Source: Ktedonobacteria bacterium
GTDB taxonomy: Bacteria > Chloroflexota > Ktedonobacteria > Ktedonobacterales > JACDGC01
Direction: 5' to 3'
Assembly (NCBI GenBank): GCA_027459705.1
Contig: DAIDHM010000057.1
Coordinates: 22,106 to 86,105, forward strand
DNA: 64,000 nucleotides
In this document: in pieces, positions 10,905 through 21,690 of the stretch
Layout of the letters: every line of letters begins with the position of its first letter
Position numbering within the stretch: position 1 is the stretch's first letter
The notes under the pieces: model-generated
Database searches by the model: none
Told to the model about the DNA's origin: nothing
The model's input: the letters and a program-made list of their open reading frames with translations, nothing else
Position numbers and translations under genes: made by a program

Positions 10905-11386
10905 AGCGACTCCTCAATGGAGAGCGGATCATCGACATAGGCGCGCATCGTCACGAGGCGATCCGCTGCTGACCGTCGCAACACCTGCGCAATCGCCTCG
11001 ATCAATTGCAGCGGGCGCACGGGTTTCTCCAGGTAAAGATCAGCGCCAGAATAGAGCCCGGTCATCCGGTCGCGGGGCATGGTGCGAGCGGTCAGCATGA
11101 TAATCGGCATGTGCGACGTAGCGGGATCACCGCGTAAGGCTCGTACAACCTGATATCCGTTCATCTGCGGCATGGAGACATCGACAATTGCCAGATCAGG
11201 CGCATGATCGATACACAGTGATAACCCTTCATCGCCATCGCTGGCCTCGTACACCTGATATTTTCCATAAAGACGCAACGCCGCGGCGACGACATCTCGC
11301 ACATATGGGTCATCATCGATCACGATGATAGATGCAGGCAATTGTGTCACGCTCGACCTCCATACCCTCAAGAGAGTTCTCGCCAT
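10901..11386 (-). CDS. Response regulator, receiver domain only
   Basis: IIVIDDDPYVRDVV; LAIVDVSMPQMNGYQVV; LEKPVRP. Overlaps the HK start by 4 nt. Confidence 0.9.
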   Translation of the reverse strand: MARTLLRVWRSSVTQLPASIIVIDDDPYVRDVVAAALRLYGKYQVYEASDGDEGLSLCIDHAPDLAIVDVSMPQMNGYQVVRALRGDPATSHMPIIMLTARTMPRDRMTGLYSGADLYLEKPVRPLQLIEAIAQVLRRSAADRLVTMRAYVDDPLSIEESL

Positions 11387-11595
11387 AGGCGGAGCGAGTT
11401 AGTCATATCGACGTTGTGTAGTGAAGTATAGCGTGAGGACCCTGGTATGTCAATTGGGTCACCACTACTCATACTGACCAAAGCGGCCCTCTTCTCCCTT
11501 GGCACGCATGGTATGATACGATGCGTAACGGAGCGTGAGCTATGCTTGCGCCATCCCCCAAGATCAAGCCAAAGAACGAGAGATAACAGGCTACC

Positions 11596-12867
11596 ATGGC
11601 AGAGTCACAATCAACCGATATCCTGATCGTCGGTGGCGGTCCCGCTGGCCTGGCGGCGGCGGAAGCCGCTGCGCGCTATGGCGCGCGCACCGTTGTCCTC
11701 GAACGCCAAAAAGAGATCGGGTATCCGGTGCATACGAGCGGAGGCACCTGGATCAGCGATATGCTTGCGCTGGGCGTTCCACCCCACCTCTACCACCCCA
11801 TACACCACATCACGTTTCTCTCCCCCCAAAACAGCGCCCGGTTTAGCTATCCTGATCCGGTCTGTGCGGTGCTGGATGTGCGAGGCCTCTATCAGCATAG
11901 CGCTGAGCGAGCGATTCGTCAGGGCGCGTCGATTCAACTGGCGGCGCCGGTCGAGGGTCCGATCATGGAGGATGGCCGGGTAGTGGGGGTGCGCGCGAAA
12001 AACGCGCTCAACGAATCGATCGAATGGCGCGCGGCCGTCACCCTCGACTGCTCGGGCTTCTCTTCTACCCTGGCGACTCGCGTCGGCCTCCATGGGGGCT
12101 ATAAACGATATGGTTATGGCGCTGAGTGGGACTTAGTGGCGCCCAATTATCCCGACGATGAATTGTACCTGATCATGGGGAGCCAGGTCGCGCCCGCCGG
12201 CTATGCCTGGGCATTTCCGCGTGGCAAGGGCCGGGTGCGGCTTGGCGTGGGGGTCATCCGTCCCGATGTGGATGAGGATGCCAGACAGTACTTGCATACC
12301 TTCACCGAGAGACTCCCCCAATTAGCGCCGGTCTTTACAGGCGCTTCGGCAGTCGAATATCACACCGGGCTTTTTCCCTCCGAAGGCGCTATGCCCCATT
12401 TCGTCATGGATGGCCTGATGACCGCCGGAGATTCCGCGGGTCAGGGTTCGACCCTGGTCGGCGAGGGTATACGTTTCGCCATGTATGCCGGACAGATGGC
12501 GGGCGAGACCGCGGCCACAGCCGTCAAAAAGGGTGATACCTCGGCAAAAGGACTGCGCGATTTCGAGCGCGCCTGGAAAGCTCGCTTCGGACGCAATCTC
12601 GATGTCGCACTGCTCATTAACCATCGTATTGCCGCCTACAGCGATCAGCAATGGGACGACAGCCTCAACCTGCTGAAGCGCCTCACCCCTGCCCAAGCCG
12701 CCGAAGCGGTCAGAGGTGACTTCAGCGCCAGGTTGCTTTTCGGTATTCTTCGCCGCAATCCAGTGCTCCTGCGTACCGGTTCGCGCGCCTTCGTCCAATC
12801 TATTCTGGAGCGCGCAGGTATCAATCAACCATTGTCCGATTCAGCAGCATTGCCCGAAACACCCTAG
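11596..12867 (+). CDS. Geranylgeranyl reductase-family FAD-dependent oxidoreductase
   Basis: DILIVGGGPAGLAAAEAAARYGARTVVLER; GDSAGQGSTLVGEGIRFAMYAGQMA. Confidence 0.88.
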   Translation: MAESQSTDILIVGGGPAGLAAAEAAARYGARTVVLERQKEIGYPVHTSGGTWISDMLALGVPPHLYHPIHHITFLSPQNSARFSYPDPVCAVLDVRGLYQHSAERAIRQGASIQLAAPVEGPIMEDGRVVGVRAKNALNESIEWRAAVTLDCSGFSSTLATRVGLHGGYKRYGYGAEWDLVAPNYPDDELYLIMGSQVAPAGYAWAFPRGKGRVRLGVGVIRPDVDEDARQYLHTFTERLPQLAPVFTGASAVEYHTGLFPSEGAMPHFVMDGLMTAGDSAGQGSTLVGEGIRFAMYAGQMAGETAATAVKKGDTSAKGLRDFERAWKARFGRNLDVALLINHRIAAYSDQQWDDSLNLLKRLTPAQAAEAVRGDFSARLLFGILRRNPVLLRTGSRAFVQSILERAGINQPLSDSAALPETP

Positions 12868-13018
12868 GCAACGGGGCGCGTGGGTCTGTGGCAATGCTGC
12901 ACAGCGGCGCGCATTCCTGCCGCGTGCGCAATCCAATGACTTGCGCAAGTTCACAGGCAATGGGCCGAGCGCTGCCGGCCCTTGCCACGAGGTCGAAGAT
13001 GGATGCGTGAGGTGGTGC

Positions 13019-13735
13019 ATGCCCGGCTCGAACGCGCGATGGCGCAACGTCGTACGGTTCCTCATTGGCTTGACCCTCCTGCTCTGCCTCAGCCTCGCCG
13101 CGTTCCAGGTAGCCGATCCGGCAGCGTTGCCACCCTTCCGGCAGATCTTCACCGCCGCATCGTCCACCCCAGCGCCACCAGGTGCTGCGCAGCGTATCGT
13201 CGACCGTGTTCCAACCTTCACCCAGGCCGACGAGTCGATTGGCTATGATGGGTTGGCGCAATATCAGCGCTACTGGGCCAGTGCTTGCAGCGCCGCTGTC
13301 AGCGCGGAGGTCTTGACCGCCTGGGGCGATCCCCACGCGACCATCGGGAGGATGATTGATATTCTGGGCGCGACGCTGTCACCAACAGCTGGCTTGATAG
13401 ATAGCGCGGGATTCGTGACAGTCGGACGCGCGGAAGGCTTTGCAGTCGCTGTACGCTCGCAAGCGTCGCTCACAGCGCTCATCCATATCGTGCGAGATCT
13501 TGGCTTTCCCGCTATCGTCGGTGTCCGTGCCTCGCTCGCCAGCGCGTATCCTGACCTCACGGCTGGTCACTTCCTGGTCGTCACTGGCAGCGATGCTCAG
13601 GGGTTCCAGATAGTCGACTCCTCGCTCTATTTCATTCACTACCTGACAGTCGCGGCATTCCAGACCCTCTGGAATAACGCGGATCGCCAGATCATCCTGT
13701 TTGTGCCACTCGGCACGCCATTGCCATCCCTCTGA
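13019..13735 (+). CDS. Secreted C39-like cysteine peptidase-family protein
   Basis: N-terminal signal/TM; RVPTFTQADESIGYDGLAQYQRYWASACSAAVSAEVL; GHFLVVTGSD (C...H pattern). Confidence 0.65.
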   Translation: MPGSNARWRNVVRFLIGLTLLLCLSLAAFQVADPAALPPFRQIFTAASSTPAPPGAAQRIVDRVPTFTQADESIGYDGLAQYQRYWASACSAAVSAEVLTAWGDPHATIGRMIDILGATLSPTAGLIDSAGFVTVGRAEGFAVAVRSQASLTALIHIVRDLGFPAIVGVRASLASAYPDLTAGHFLVVTGSDAQGFQIVDSSLYFIHYLTVAAFQTLWNNADRQIILFVPLGTPLPSL

Positions 13736-13769
13736 GTCATGGAATTGGCAAGAAAGGTTGTCACCCACC

Positions 13770-14378
13770 ATGCCACAATTGCTTTTAGCAACCAATAATC
13801 CCGGCAAGTTGGTCGAGATGCGTGAGCTGCTCGGCACCGTGCCATTCGATCTCGTGTCGCTGCAGGATGTCGGGATACACTTCACCGCCGACGAACCTTA
13901 CGAGACCTACCTGGAGAATGCCATCAATAAGGCGCAGACCTACGCTAATGTCTCGGGACTCCTGGCACTCGCCGATGATTCCGGGCTTGAGATTGACGCG
14001 ATGGGTGGAGAACCCGGAGTGCAATCGGCTCATTTTGGTGGTACGGATACCCCGTATCCCGAACGCTTCCCATTGATCGCGGCACGGCTAGCCGGGGTAG
14101 ATGCGGCGCACCACACGGCGCGTTACCGCTGTGTAATGGTCCTGGCTGAACCCGCCCCCGGGAAGAGGACGCGCCATGTCGAGGGCCTCTGTGAAGGCCA
14201 GATCATCGCGACACCCCGCGGCGCCAATGGATTTGGCTATGATCCGATCTTCCTGCTGCCCGACCAACAACGGACGATGGCAGAACTGAGTGCCGCGGAA
14301 AAAAATCAGATCAGTCACCGCGCCCTGGCCGCCCAGAAAATGGCTGAGATCCTCCGGCACTGGCCCGACCTGTGGTGA
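13770..14378 (+). CDS. rdgB: RdgB/HAM1 non-canonical purine NTP pyrophosphatase
   Basis: LLLATNNPGKLVEMRELL; ALADDSGLEIDAMGGEPGVQSAHF; GFGYDPIFLLP. Confidence 0.93.
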   Translation: MPQLLLATNNPGKLVEMRELLGTVPFDLVSLQDVGIHFTADEPYETYLENAINKAQTYANVSGLLALADDSGLEIDAMGGEPGVQSAHFGGTDTPYPERFPLIAARLAGVDAAHHTARYRCVMVLAEPAPGKRTRHVEGLCEGQIIATPRGANGFGYDPIFLLPDQQRTMAELSAAEKNQISHRALAAQKMAEILRHWPDLW

Positions 14379-14428
14379 CTCGCAGGAGGTAATGCCTTCC
14401 ACTGCTGTCTGCCGGGTCAGATTGCCCT

Positions 14429-15265
14429 TCATTCCGCGTTGACGGTCGAGTCGAGCCAGGTTGCGACGATCTGCGTGACGACCGCTTCACAACCATTGTA
14501 GAAATGGTCGCAATCTGGCACGATGACGACATCACAAGGCGCCGCAGCCCGGCGCTGAAACTCCTCGGTCGGATAGATGACCGGATCCTCCTGATCGCCA
14601 CGCAGGTATAATATGGGACACTGGATATGGGGTGCCGTGGCCAGCGTATCCGGAGTCAATTCGAGACGATCCAGAAAACTCGCCGCGCTGATTACATTCC
14701 ACCAACCTGCGAGCAACATCAACGATTGCCCCTGGCCTGCCGCGACGAGACGCCGGGCGTTCGCGGTGACCTCCGCCAGCTGGTCACCAGCCAATTGGCC
14801 AACGGCGCAGGCGCGCGGCACTGTCGCTGGACCACCAGCATGTGCCGAGAGCATGACCAAAGCTCGCGTCTCGGGGTGGCGCGCGGCGAATTGCGCGGCC
14901 AGCATGCCGCCATTACTGTGCCCAATCACGATAGGTTGCGCAAAACCACGCTGCCTGAGCCAGGCCGCCGCCGCGTCGTTATCTGCCATCCCCTCGGCGG
15001 CAGTCTGAAAAGCCGCCCCAACCAGTGCCCGGCTATTACGAATGCTGAGGATATCGTGGCCCCGCCGATTGAACGCCAGACAGGCAAATCCCAGTTCAGT
15101 GAGCGCAGGTGGCAAGAAGCGTGGCGCGCCGGTATAGAAATTCATCGTATTGCCATGAAACAGCAATACGGCCCCACGCGTTCGTCCGGCTGGCACATAC
15201 CAGGCACCATCGAGAGGCTCACTCCCAGTGGGTATGCTGACAAGCTCAGTCTGCATCGCCATCAA
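14429..15265 (-). CDS. Alpha/beta hydrolase
   Basis: GAVLLFHGNTMNFYTG; VIGHSNGGMLA; ILYLRGDQEDPVIYP. Confidence 0.85.
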   Translation of the reverse strand: MMAMQTELVSIPTGSEPLDGAWYVPAGRTRGAVLLFHGNTMNFYTGAPRFLPPALTELGFACLAFNRRGHDILSIRNSRALVGAAFQTAAEGMADNDAAAAWLRQRGFAQPIVIGHSNGGMLAAQFAARHPETRALVMLSAHAGGPATVPRACAVGQLAGDQLAEVTANARRLVAAGQGQSLMLLAGWWNVISAASFLDRLELTPDTLATAPHIQCPILYLRGDQEDPVIYPTEEFQRRAAAPCDVVIVPDCDHFYNGCEAVVTQIVATWLDSTVNAE

Positions 15266-15954
15266 TCTTCCACCAGCGCGACGGCCCGGACGGGCGATCC
15301 GGTCCCAGCGCGAAATTTGAGCGGGAAACCCATAAAGGTGAAGCGCTTCCCCACCACAGCACGTAAATTGGCCAGATTCTCATAATGTGTCATGCCGTGC
15401 GCCCGGCACATCATGTGGCAGGGATAGGTTTTGCTGACTGGATTATCCGGACTGGGGGTATCGACCCCAAAGGTTTTGATTCCATGTTCCACGAGCCAGT
15501 TGCTCGCGCTCTCATCCAGCCCCGGGTATTCCCAGGTGTACTCTGGCGTTCCACCAAAACGGTCCGCCGTCCCAGTATAGATAAGCAAAATGTCACCGCG
15601 CTGCACGTTGGCCCGCGCCACCTCAACCCCGCGATCCATGTCGAGGGCGGTGATGTACGCATGCGGGCCGCGATGCGAGACATCAATACAGGTCCCTGGC
15701 CCATAAAAGACTTCCAAAGACATCTGATCGATCGTTGGCGCTTCAGGTCGCGGATCCAGATGGCTGATCGCATCCACATGGGTCGGACCGTGGTCACAGA
15801 GCAAAACACCGCGAGATTGGAATGAAAAACCACCCTCGAAGTTTTGGGCGGTCTCGGCATGCGAAGCATGCTCCCAGATGACGGTCTTGAGATGCCCTTT
15901 ATAGACGGGCATCCCTTGATAGATCTCTTGTGAGAGATCAATGAGTTGAGGCAA
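15262..15954 (-). CDS. Cyclase family protein (kynurenine formamidase-like)
   Basis: LIDLSQEIYQGMPVYKGH; GPTHVDAISHLDP; RGDILLIYTGTADRFGG. A TTG start at 15954 is preceded by AAGGAGGG. Overlaps the hydrolase by 4 nt. Confidence 0.87.
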   Translation of the reverse strand: MPQLIDLSQEIYQGMPVYKGHLKTVIWEHASHAETAQNFEGGFSFQSRGVLLCDHGPTHVDAISHLDPRPEAPTIDQMSLEVFYGPGTCIDVSHRGPHAYITALDMDRGVEVARANVQRGDILLIYTGTADRFGGTPEYTWEYPGLDESASNWLVEHGIKTFGVDTPSPDNPVSKTYPCHMMCRAHGMTHYENLANLRAVVGKRFTFMGFPLKFRAGTGSPVRAVALVED

Positions 15955-16076
15955 CGCTATCCCTCCTTCAGCATGGTCGCCATGCGTCCACCATAACACA
16001 CGCTCCTGGGGCAACCAGCACGCGACTCCACCCAGCCAGATTGTAGAGGCATGTCACCCCAGGAGCGCTTCACGCT

Positions 16077-16517
16077 TCAATTGATGGCGGGACGCTCCTC
16101 GATCGGTAACGGGGAATCAGGATCCCAGGCAAAGAGTTCGATGAAATTCTGATCAGGATCGAACACGTACATTTGGATCACGCCATCGCCACGCGGCATA
16201 GGGCCCGCAAAGACCTCCACCCCATGCGCGCGCAGGTGGGTGATGGTCGCGGCGAGATCATCCACCTCCAGCGCCAGATGGTGGGCCAGGCCCAGACGTG
16301 CGCCGGAGCCATCCGCACCAAACCCGGACGTTGCGGTGGTGTCATCCTTGAGGATCAGGTGAAATTCGAAACCAAGTCCACGAAACCATCGACCCCGAAA
16401 TGTGAAGTTCCGCGGCCGTGGAACCTCCTGCAGGCCTAACACTTCCCCATAAAACCAGCCGGCACGATCCAGGTCGGTCACGATCAGCGCGCTATGATCC
16501 AGTTTCTTGATATGCAT
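16077..16517 (-). CDS. VOC family protein (glyoxalase/dioxygenase fold)
   Basis: LDHSALIVTDLDRAGWFYGEVLGL; HLALEVDDLAATITHLRAHGVEV; DPDQNFIELF. Confidence 0.9.
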   Translation of the reverse strand: MHIKKLDHSALIVTDLDRAGWFYGEVLGLQEVPRPRNFTFRGRWFRGLGFEFHLILKDDTTATSGFGADGSGARLGLAHHLALEVDDLAATITHLRAHGVEVFAGPMPRGDGVIQMYVFDPDQNFIELFAWDPDSPLPIEERPAIN

Positions 16518-16901
16518 GTTCGCCCCTCACCTGATTGACTGAAACGAGCAATCACACAGCGTCCGTGCGATTCCCCTGTGGCTTACGATACCATGCAGAC
16601 CACGCTCGCGGTATGTTGGTGGCAACGAAGTGCATGGTGGTGCATTGTCATCGGCGACAACAACACGGCCTGAGGAGCTTGCTCCCCTTTCTATTCATAC
16701 ACATGCTCCCTGTTGTGAACATAATCGCGCATTTGAGGGCAGGTTGTGCCCAATCGCCCCGAATCGAGATCGGTTTGAGTGTCGCGTCTGACATAGTAAA
16801 CAGTGGATCAGGAGATCGCGAGGACGCCGTAGTGGGCGCAATTGCTCCCATACCCCATGCCATCGGCCCCGGATCGTTCGCTCCTTGATAAGGAGAACAC
16901 T

Positions 16902-17975
16902 ATGCAAACCACCTTGCTTGAGCAACTCGCCCATCTACCCGCTAGTGATCTGCCAGTGTTGAGCGTTTATCTGGACGTACGTCCGCTCGGGTCGCTGCCC
17001 GGCGAGCGCGCGGATCTCGTGAAATTGCGAGGTCGGCTACACGCAATCGCTGAGTCGTACTGGCCGCGTAGTGTGGCGTATGACGAACTGCAGCGAGATG
17101 TTGCGCTACTGGAAGATGAGTTAACAGCGGATTTACCGAAGAATGCTGTCGGTGTGGCTTATTTCGTCGCGGGCCAACTTGATCTCTGCCTTTCGTACAT
17201 CGCGACCACACCTTTCGCGTTTGAGGTTGCCTATGCACCAACCTTCCATCTCTATCAACTCGCCAAGGTAGCGGAGCACACCCCTGCCACCGTCGTAGTG
17301 GTCGTGGATCGCGAGACGGCCCGACTTTTCGTTGCGAGACGTGGGGCATTGCGCGAGGTGGAAGATCTCACCGAAGAAGCACGTTCGATGCGGCAGATCC
17401 ATTTCTTCGCCGGAGTGGGGATCAAGCATTACGAACGACATTTTGACGAACACCGCCGTATCTTCGCTCGCGAAATCGCCGCGGAACTGGAGCGCCTCGC
17501 GCATGCGGAAGACGCTACCCAGATTATCCTGGCTGGTAACAGTGAGGCGATCCCCTGGTTACGCGCTGAGCTGTCTGCGGACCTGCGCCCAATCGTTCTC
17601 CCAGTCACGGTTCCGGTCGCGATCGACGAAATCCCAGCGGAAATCAATTCGCTCATCACGCCGATCTTGTCGGCTACCGCCGCGGACGCAGCTCGCGCAA
17701 TTGGAGATCGTGTGGTCGACGCACTACGCGCCCACGGATTGGGTATCGTCGGTCCCACCGCGGTCCGCGCCCTCTGTGAGCTGGGCCAGGTAGATACCTT
17801 AGTTCTGACGGAGGACGCGGCGATCGATCTCGAGACGCGCAATGACCTGGTACGCACCGCGCTGGCAACCCGTGCCAAAGTGGAGTTCATTGCTCCCCAT
17901 GCCGTGTTGAACCACCTGGGTGGCGTAGGCGCGTTGCTGCGATACCGCCAGGAGGCGCCGCTGTTGACCCGTTGA
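16902..17975 (+). CDS. Bacterial archaeo-eukaryotic release factor-like protein (baeRF/Vms1-like)
   Basis: VLSVYLDVRPLGS; TVVVVVDRETARLFVARRGAL; FDEHRRIFAREIAAELERLA; TQIILAGNSEAIPWLRAELS. SD AAGGAG upstream. Confidence 0.75.
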   Translation: MQTTLLEQLAHLPASDLPVLSVYLDVRPLGSLPGERADLVKLRGRLHAIAESYWPRSVAYDELQRDVALLEDELTADLPKNAVGVAYFVAGQLDLCLSYIATTPFAFEVAYAPTFHLYQLAKVAEHTPATVVVVVDRETARLFVARRGALREVEDLTEEARSMRQIHFFAGVGIKHYERHFDEHRRIFAREIAAELERLAHAEDATQIILAGNSEAIPWLRAELSADLRPIVLPVTVPVAIDEIPAEINSLITPILSATAADAARAIGDRVVDALRAHGLGIVGPTAVRALCELGQVDTLVLTEDAAIDLETRNDLVRTALATRAKVEFIAPHAVLNHLGGVGALLRYRQEAPLLTR

Positions 17976-18022
17976 AAGCTCGCGAACATCGAGGTTTCGC
18001 ACAGTTGAAAGGATGAACAAGT

Positions 18023-18697
18023 ATGGTTTCCAAGATGGCAACACAGACGGATAGCGACATTCAGTTGGATGTCATGGACGAGATTCGCTGGGACGCACGA
18101 CTCATGGCGACAGACATCGGCGTCGGTGTCAAGAATGGCGTCGTCTCGCTCAGCGGCTGGGTCGACTCATATCATAAGAAGATTGCCGCGGAAGAGGCGG
18201 CCTTCCGGGTCCGCGGAACATTGGCAGTTGCCAATGAGATCGACGTGCGCTTACCAAGTTCCGCTGAGCGTACGGATGCGGAATTAGCACAGACCGTCCT
18301 CAATGCCTTGAAATGGGATACTACTATCCCAACTGGCACGTTGGAAGTGACGGTCTCCAAAGGATGGGTGACTATTAAGGGCACGGTCGAGTATGGCTAC
18401 CTGAAAGTCGATGCTGACCGCGTCGTTCAGCGCATCGCGGGCGTCCGTGGTGTGACAAACCAGATCACCATCCGATCGACCTTGAAACCGATCGATATCA
18501 AGGAGCGAATCGAGAAAGCGCTCGTCCGCAATGCCCAGACGGATGCCCAAAGCATTACCGTCGAGACCAAAGAGCACCATGTCATCTTGCGCGGGACTGT
18601 ACGTTCGTACGCCGAAAAAATAGCGGCTGAACAGACTGCCTGGTCGGCGCCAGGTGTCAGAAGCATTGAGAACAACTTGATCATTCAGCCGTTCTGA
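18023..18697 (+). CDS. BON-domain protein (three tandem BON domains)
   Basis: Three repeats of the pattern ...VKNGVVSLSGWV.../...VSKGWVTIKGTV.../...ETKEHHVILRGTV... with V(x)NxI endings. Confidence 0.88.
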   Translation: MVSKMATQTDSDIQLDVMDEIRWDARLMATDIGVGVKNGVVSLSGWVDSYHKKIAAEEAAFRVRGTLAVANEIDVRLPSSAERTDAELAQTVLNALKWDTTIPTGTLEVTVSKGWVTIKGTVEYGYLKVDADRVVQRIAGVRGVTNQITIRSTLKPIDIKERIEKALVRNAQTDAQSITVETKEHHVILRGTVRSYAEKIAAEQTAWSAPGVRSIENNLIIQPF

Positions 18698-18720
18698 GGC
18701 ACGCGGAAAGGAAATTGAAC

Positions 18721-18948
18721 ATGGCCAAACAACCCGTGATGAGCAATCTCAGCTACGATCTGCTCACCGTCTTGCAGAATAAGCTTGAGGCGCTCGCTGC
18801 CTATGAAGTGTATCTGAAGGATTGCAAGGAGTCTGGTGAAGATTCCTGCCATCAATTGGTAGCAGACCTCAAGCACGATGATGAACTACACGTAGCAAAA
18901 CTGCGCGCGGAGCTAGAGCGATTGGTGCGAGAGGGCAAATTTCATTGA
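18721..18948 (+). CDS. Small conserved hypothetical protein, ferritin-like helical
   Basis: 75 aa; helical, E/D/H-rich (AYEVYLKDC...ADLKHDDELHVAKLRAELERL); co-directional with the BON gene, SD GGAAAGGAAA upstream. Confidence 0.65.
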   Translation: MAKQPVMSNLSYDLLTVLQNKLEALAAYEVYLKDCKESGEDSCHQLVADLKHDDELHVAKLRAELERLVREGKFH

Positions 18949-18980
18949 GTGAGCTCGCAACCAAGCTCGATGCTGGTATC

Positions 18981-19013
18981 AGCGGCCGTTACCCGTATTG
19001 GGTAACGGCCGCT
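18981..19013. terminator. Putative bidirectional terminator hairpin (14-bp perfect stem)
   Basis: AGCGGCCGTTACCC-gtatt-GGGTAACGGCCGCT between converging genes; no T tract. Confidence 0.65.
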
Positions 19014-19100
19014 GTTGCCCAGTGTCGCTAAGAACGGCATCCAGTGTGCAATATGGTTCTGAGAGCACATTGCTACGCCATGCATACGGGCGTGGCGCGT

Positions 19101-21092
19101 TTACAGTAAACGCAAAATCATGCATGCCAACTGCAGGTCGAGCAAATGTGTGATATCATCCAGGCGGGTTGACAGCAAATCTTCAATCTTGCGCAAACGG
19201 TAGCGCAAGGTATTGGGATGCAGCACTAACGCCAACGCCGCATCATGGATAGATTGGTTCGCTGTCAGATACGCTTCCAGGGCAGCCATAAGGATGCCAT
19301 CATGGGTCTCGTCATAGACCAATACGGCACGAAGCCGTCCCATCGCAAAGTCAAGCAGTTCGGACGCATTCTCGACCTGGAAGAGCAGGCGCATGACTCC
19401 AAGATCGGAATAGGTCAATGTCTTGTCACGGCCACCCAAGCGTCGAATGACACGGAGCGATCGTTCTGCCTCGGCATGTGAGGTGCGGATCTGATCGAGC
19501 GAGGGATAGATTTTACCCACCCCCACGGAGATGGTGAGATCAGGCAACATCTGGGCACACCGCGATCGCGCCGCGGCCACGACGCGTTCGGCCGAACGCG
19601 GAGCAGTGTTTGCCCCCGTCACCACGCCGGCGACGGGAATATCGCCAGAGGCATCGCCGACATTGGTGAGAATGAGCGCCAATTGATCATGTCGGCCAGC
19701 TACCAGCGCATGGGGCGAGGAACTTCGCGCGATACCTTGCAGTGCATCGAAGAACCGACGACGGAGCGCGTCGATATCCGCCTCAGAGAGCCGTTGTTGG
19801 CCTACATAATGGCCAAACTGATCAATATCAAAGACCAGTACCTGAAAGGGTCCGCGCAGGTCGTGCCCGAGATAGCGTCCACGATCGCGCATCTGATCGG
19901 CATCATCATAGCGTCCAGCAATGAGATCATCGGCAAAGCCATGGCGGACGCGGAGCTCAACCTCATGTGCCAGACGATCTTTGACGAGCTCCAGCGCCAG
20001 CACCGTAGCCCCATGCCCGAGCGCCCGCAGATGCAATGGGGGCGCGGGAAGCGCTGGCAGCAGGAGCGAAACATAGCCGAGAAGATGTTGGCCAGCGATG
20101 ATCGGGGCGACCGCGCGCGCTTCTGCGAGGCCAAGCCGGGGCATAGCGGGAAGTTCGAATGGCGCGCGCGCATCTTTATCCGTCATTTTGGCGGCGCGAG
20201 CGGCGAGGGCCTCGCGCGAGAGCGCGGCAAGTTCGCCTCCGGCGCCCATCTCGCCGGATTGCGCGAGCACATGGCCAAATTGATCCTGCACGACGACAGG
20301 GCTCTGCACAACGCGCGCGAGAGCCGCGGTAATGGCCGGAATGCCCTGATTGGTGAGGACCAACTGCGTGAGGGTAGTATGAATTTCAGCGGAGCGTTCG
20401 AGTAATCGGCGTTGCTCGTGCAATTCATCGGTCGTCTCTTCGAGCCGACCGATGGTCATTTGTTGCGCTTCCATGAGGCGGGCGATTTCAATGGCGATAC
20501 CGACCTGGGTAGCTGCAAGCATGAGCGCGTCAATTTCGATCTGGGTATAATGGCGCGGTTCCAACTGATAACAATTGAGGGTGCCAATATGACGACCATG
20601 ACAGGAGAGGGGCAAGACGATTAAGGAGCGGTAATGTTCCTGCCGCGCCAGCGCACGCCATCGTACAAATTCAGGATCCGTCTCGGTGTCTTCCACAATG
20701 ACGATCTTGCCAGAACGAAACGCCTGGCTGGATGGTGATTCGTTGAATTCCAGTTCCTGGAGGTAGACGGGGAAGTTGTGGTTGATGGCTTCGACATAAC
20801 TCTCTGAAAGGCCAGCCGACCCTTCGATCAAAAGCATCTGCGCGCGTTCCAGTAAAATCGCGCAGTAGTGGACCTGGAGCTTTTCGCGGATCGCAGCGGT
20901 CAGATCCCCCAGGGTTTCGTGTAGCGGACGAAAGCGTGCGAGCGTAGTAAAGATCTCACTGATCAGTAGTTGTTCGACTCCGCGCGATAAGACCGCCATG
21001 GGAATGCTTGTCTCGCGTTTGTACGGCAGAACCTCATTGTGCACCAAATCATCCTCCAATTCGTTGCCAGAACAGCATCGACGCTGTATCAA
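19101..21092 (-). CDS. PucR-family transcriptional regulator with GAF domain (CdaR-like)
   Basis: GAF-like N-terminus; C-terminal HTH_30 signature LTANQSIHDAALALVLHPNTLRYRLRKIEDLL. Start codon uncertain. Confidence 0.82.
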   Translation of the reverse strand: MIQRRCCSGNELEDDLVHNEVLPYKRETSIPMAVLSRGVEQLLISEIFTTLARFRPLHETLGDLTAAIREKLQVHYCAILLERAQMLLIEGSAGLSESYVEAINHNFPVYLQELEFNESPSSQAFRSGKIVIVEDTETDPEFVRWRALARQEHYRSLIVLPLSCHGRHIGTLNCYQLEPRHYTQIEIDALMLAATQVGIAIEIARLMEAQQMTIGRLEETTDELHEQRRLLERSAEIHTTLTQLVLTNQGIPAITAALARVVQSPVVVQDQFGHVLAQSGEMGAGGELAALSREALAARAAKMTDKDARAPFELPAMPRLGLAEARAVAPIIAGQHLLGYVSLLLPALPAPPLHLRALGHGATVLALELVKDRLAHEVELRVRHGFADDLIAGRYDDADQMRDRGRYLGHDLRGPFQVLVFDIDQFGHYVGQQRLSEADIDALRRRFFDALQGIARSSSPHALVAGRHDQLALILTNVGDASGDIPVAGVVTGANTAPRSAERVVAAARSRCAQMLPDLTISVGVGKIYPSLDQIRTSHAEAERSLRVIRRLGGRDKTLTYSDLGVMRLLFQVENASELLDFAMGRLRAVLVYDETHDGILMAALEAYLTANQSIHDAALALVLHPNTLRYRLRKIEDLLSTRLDDITHLLDLQLACMILRLL

Positions 21093-21690
21093 GCGACACT
21101 GAATCTACGAAAGATGGAGTTCACCGGAACACGATCCTGATCGATCCCGCCCGGGTTGCGGCCCGAGGGAACGATCAGCCGGGAAGATTATCAGCAATTG
21201 TACCCCAACATGACAATAATAGGAATATGGTTTCCGCTACCAAAATAAGAGGATTAAGCGGTACAAATACACATAAACCACCGTGATAGGGCGATTTCAT
21301 GAGATTTTTCTCATGTCAATAGCGCATATTCGTCGATATCGTCTGCCAGGTGTTGGACAACTATACTCTCCATGAGCGAAAACCCGAGCGGCATTTAAGG
21401 ATGAGAATCTATTTGCGTCCCAAAGGAAGGGTACTGCTATGACTTGGTGCACATATCGCGCGTTCCAGTGCTCGCCAATCCCCCGATATCACCTGGTTTT
21501 GGCCATGAGCGCCTGCGACCGCCGTATCTCGTGAAGCAGTCCAAAATTATCTGAGCATGCGCTATCTTGGCATCCTCGCAAGAATCTAGTATACTCATAT
21601 ATGCGGAGACTTGAGCGTGCATTGTAGCTCGCTCCCTGCTGTGAGTCACCCGTTGTGGCGTGAGGCCATAGGCGCAAAAGGAGGAGGCTG

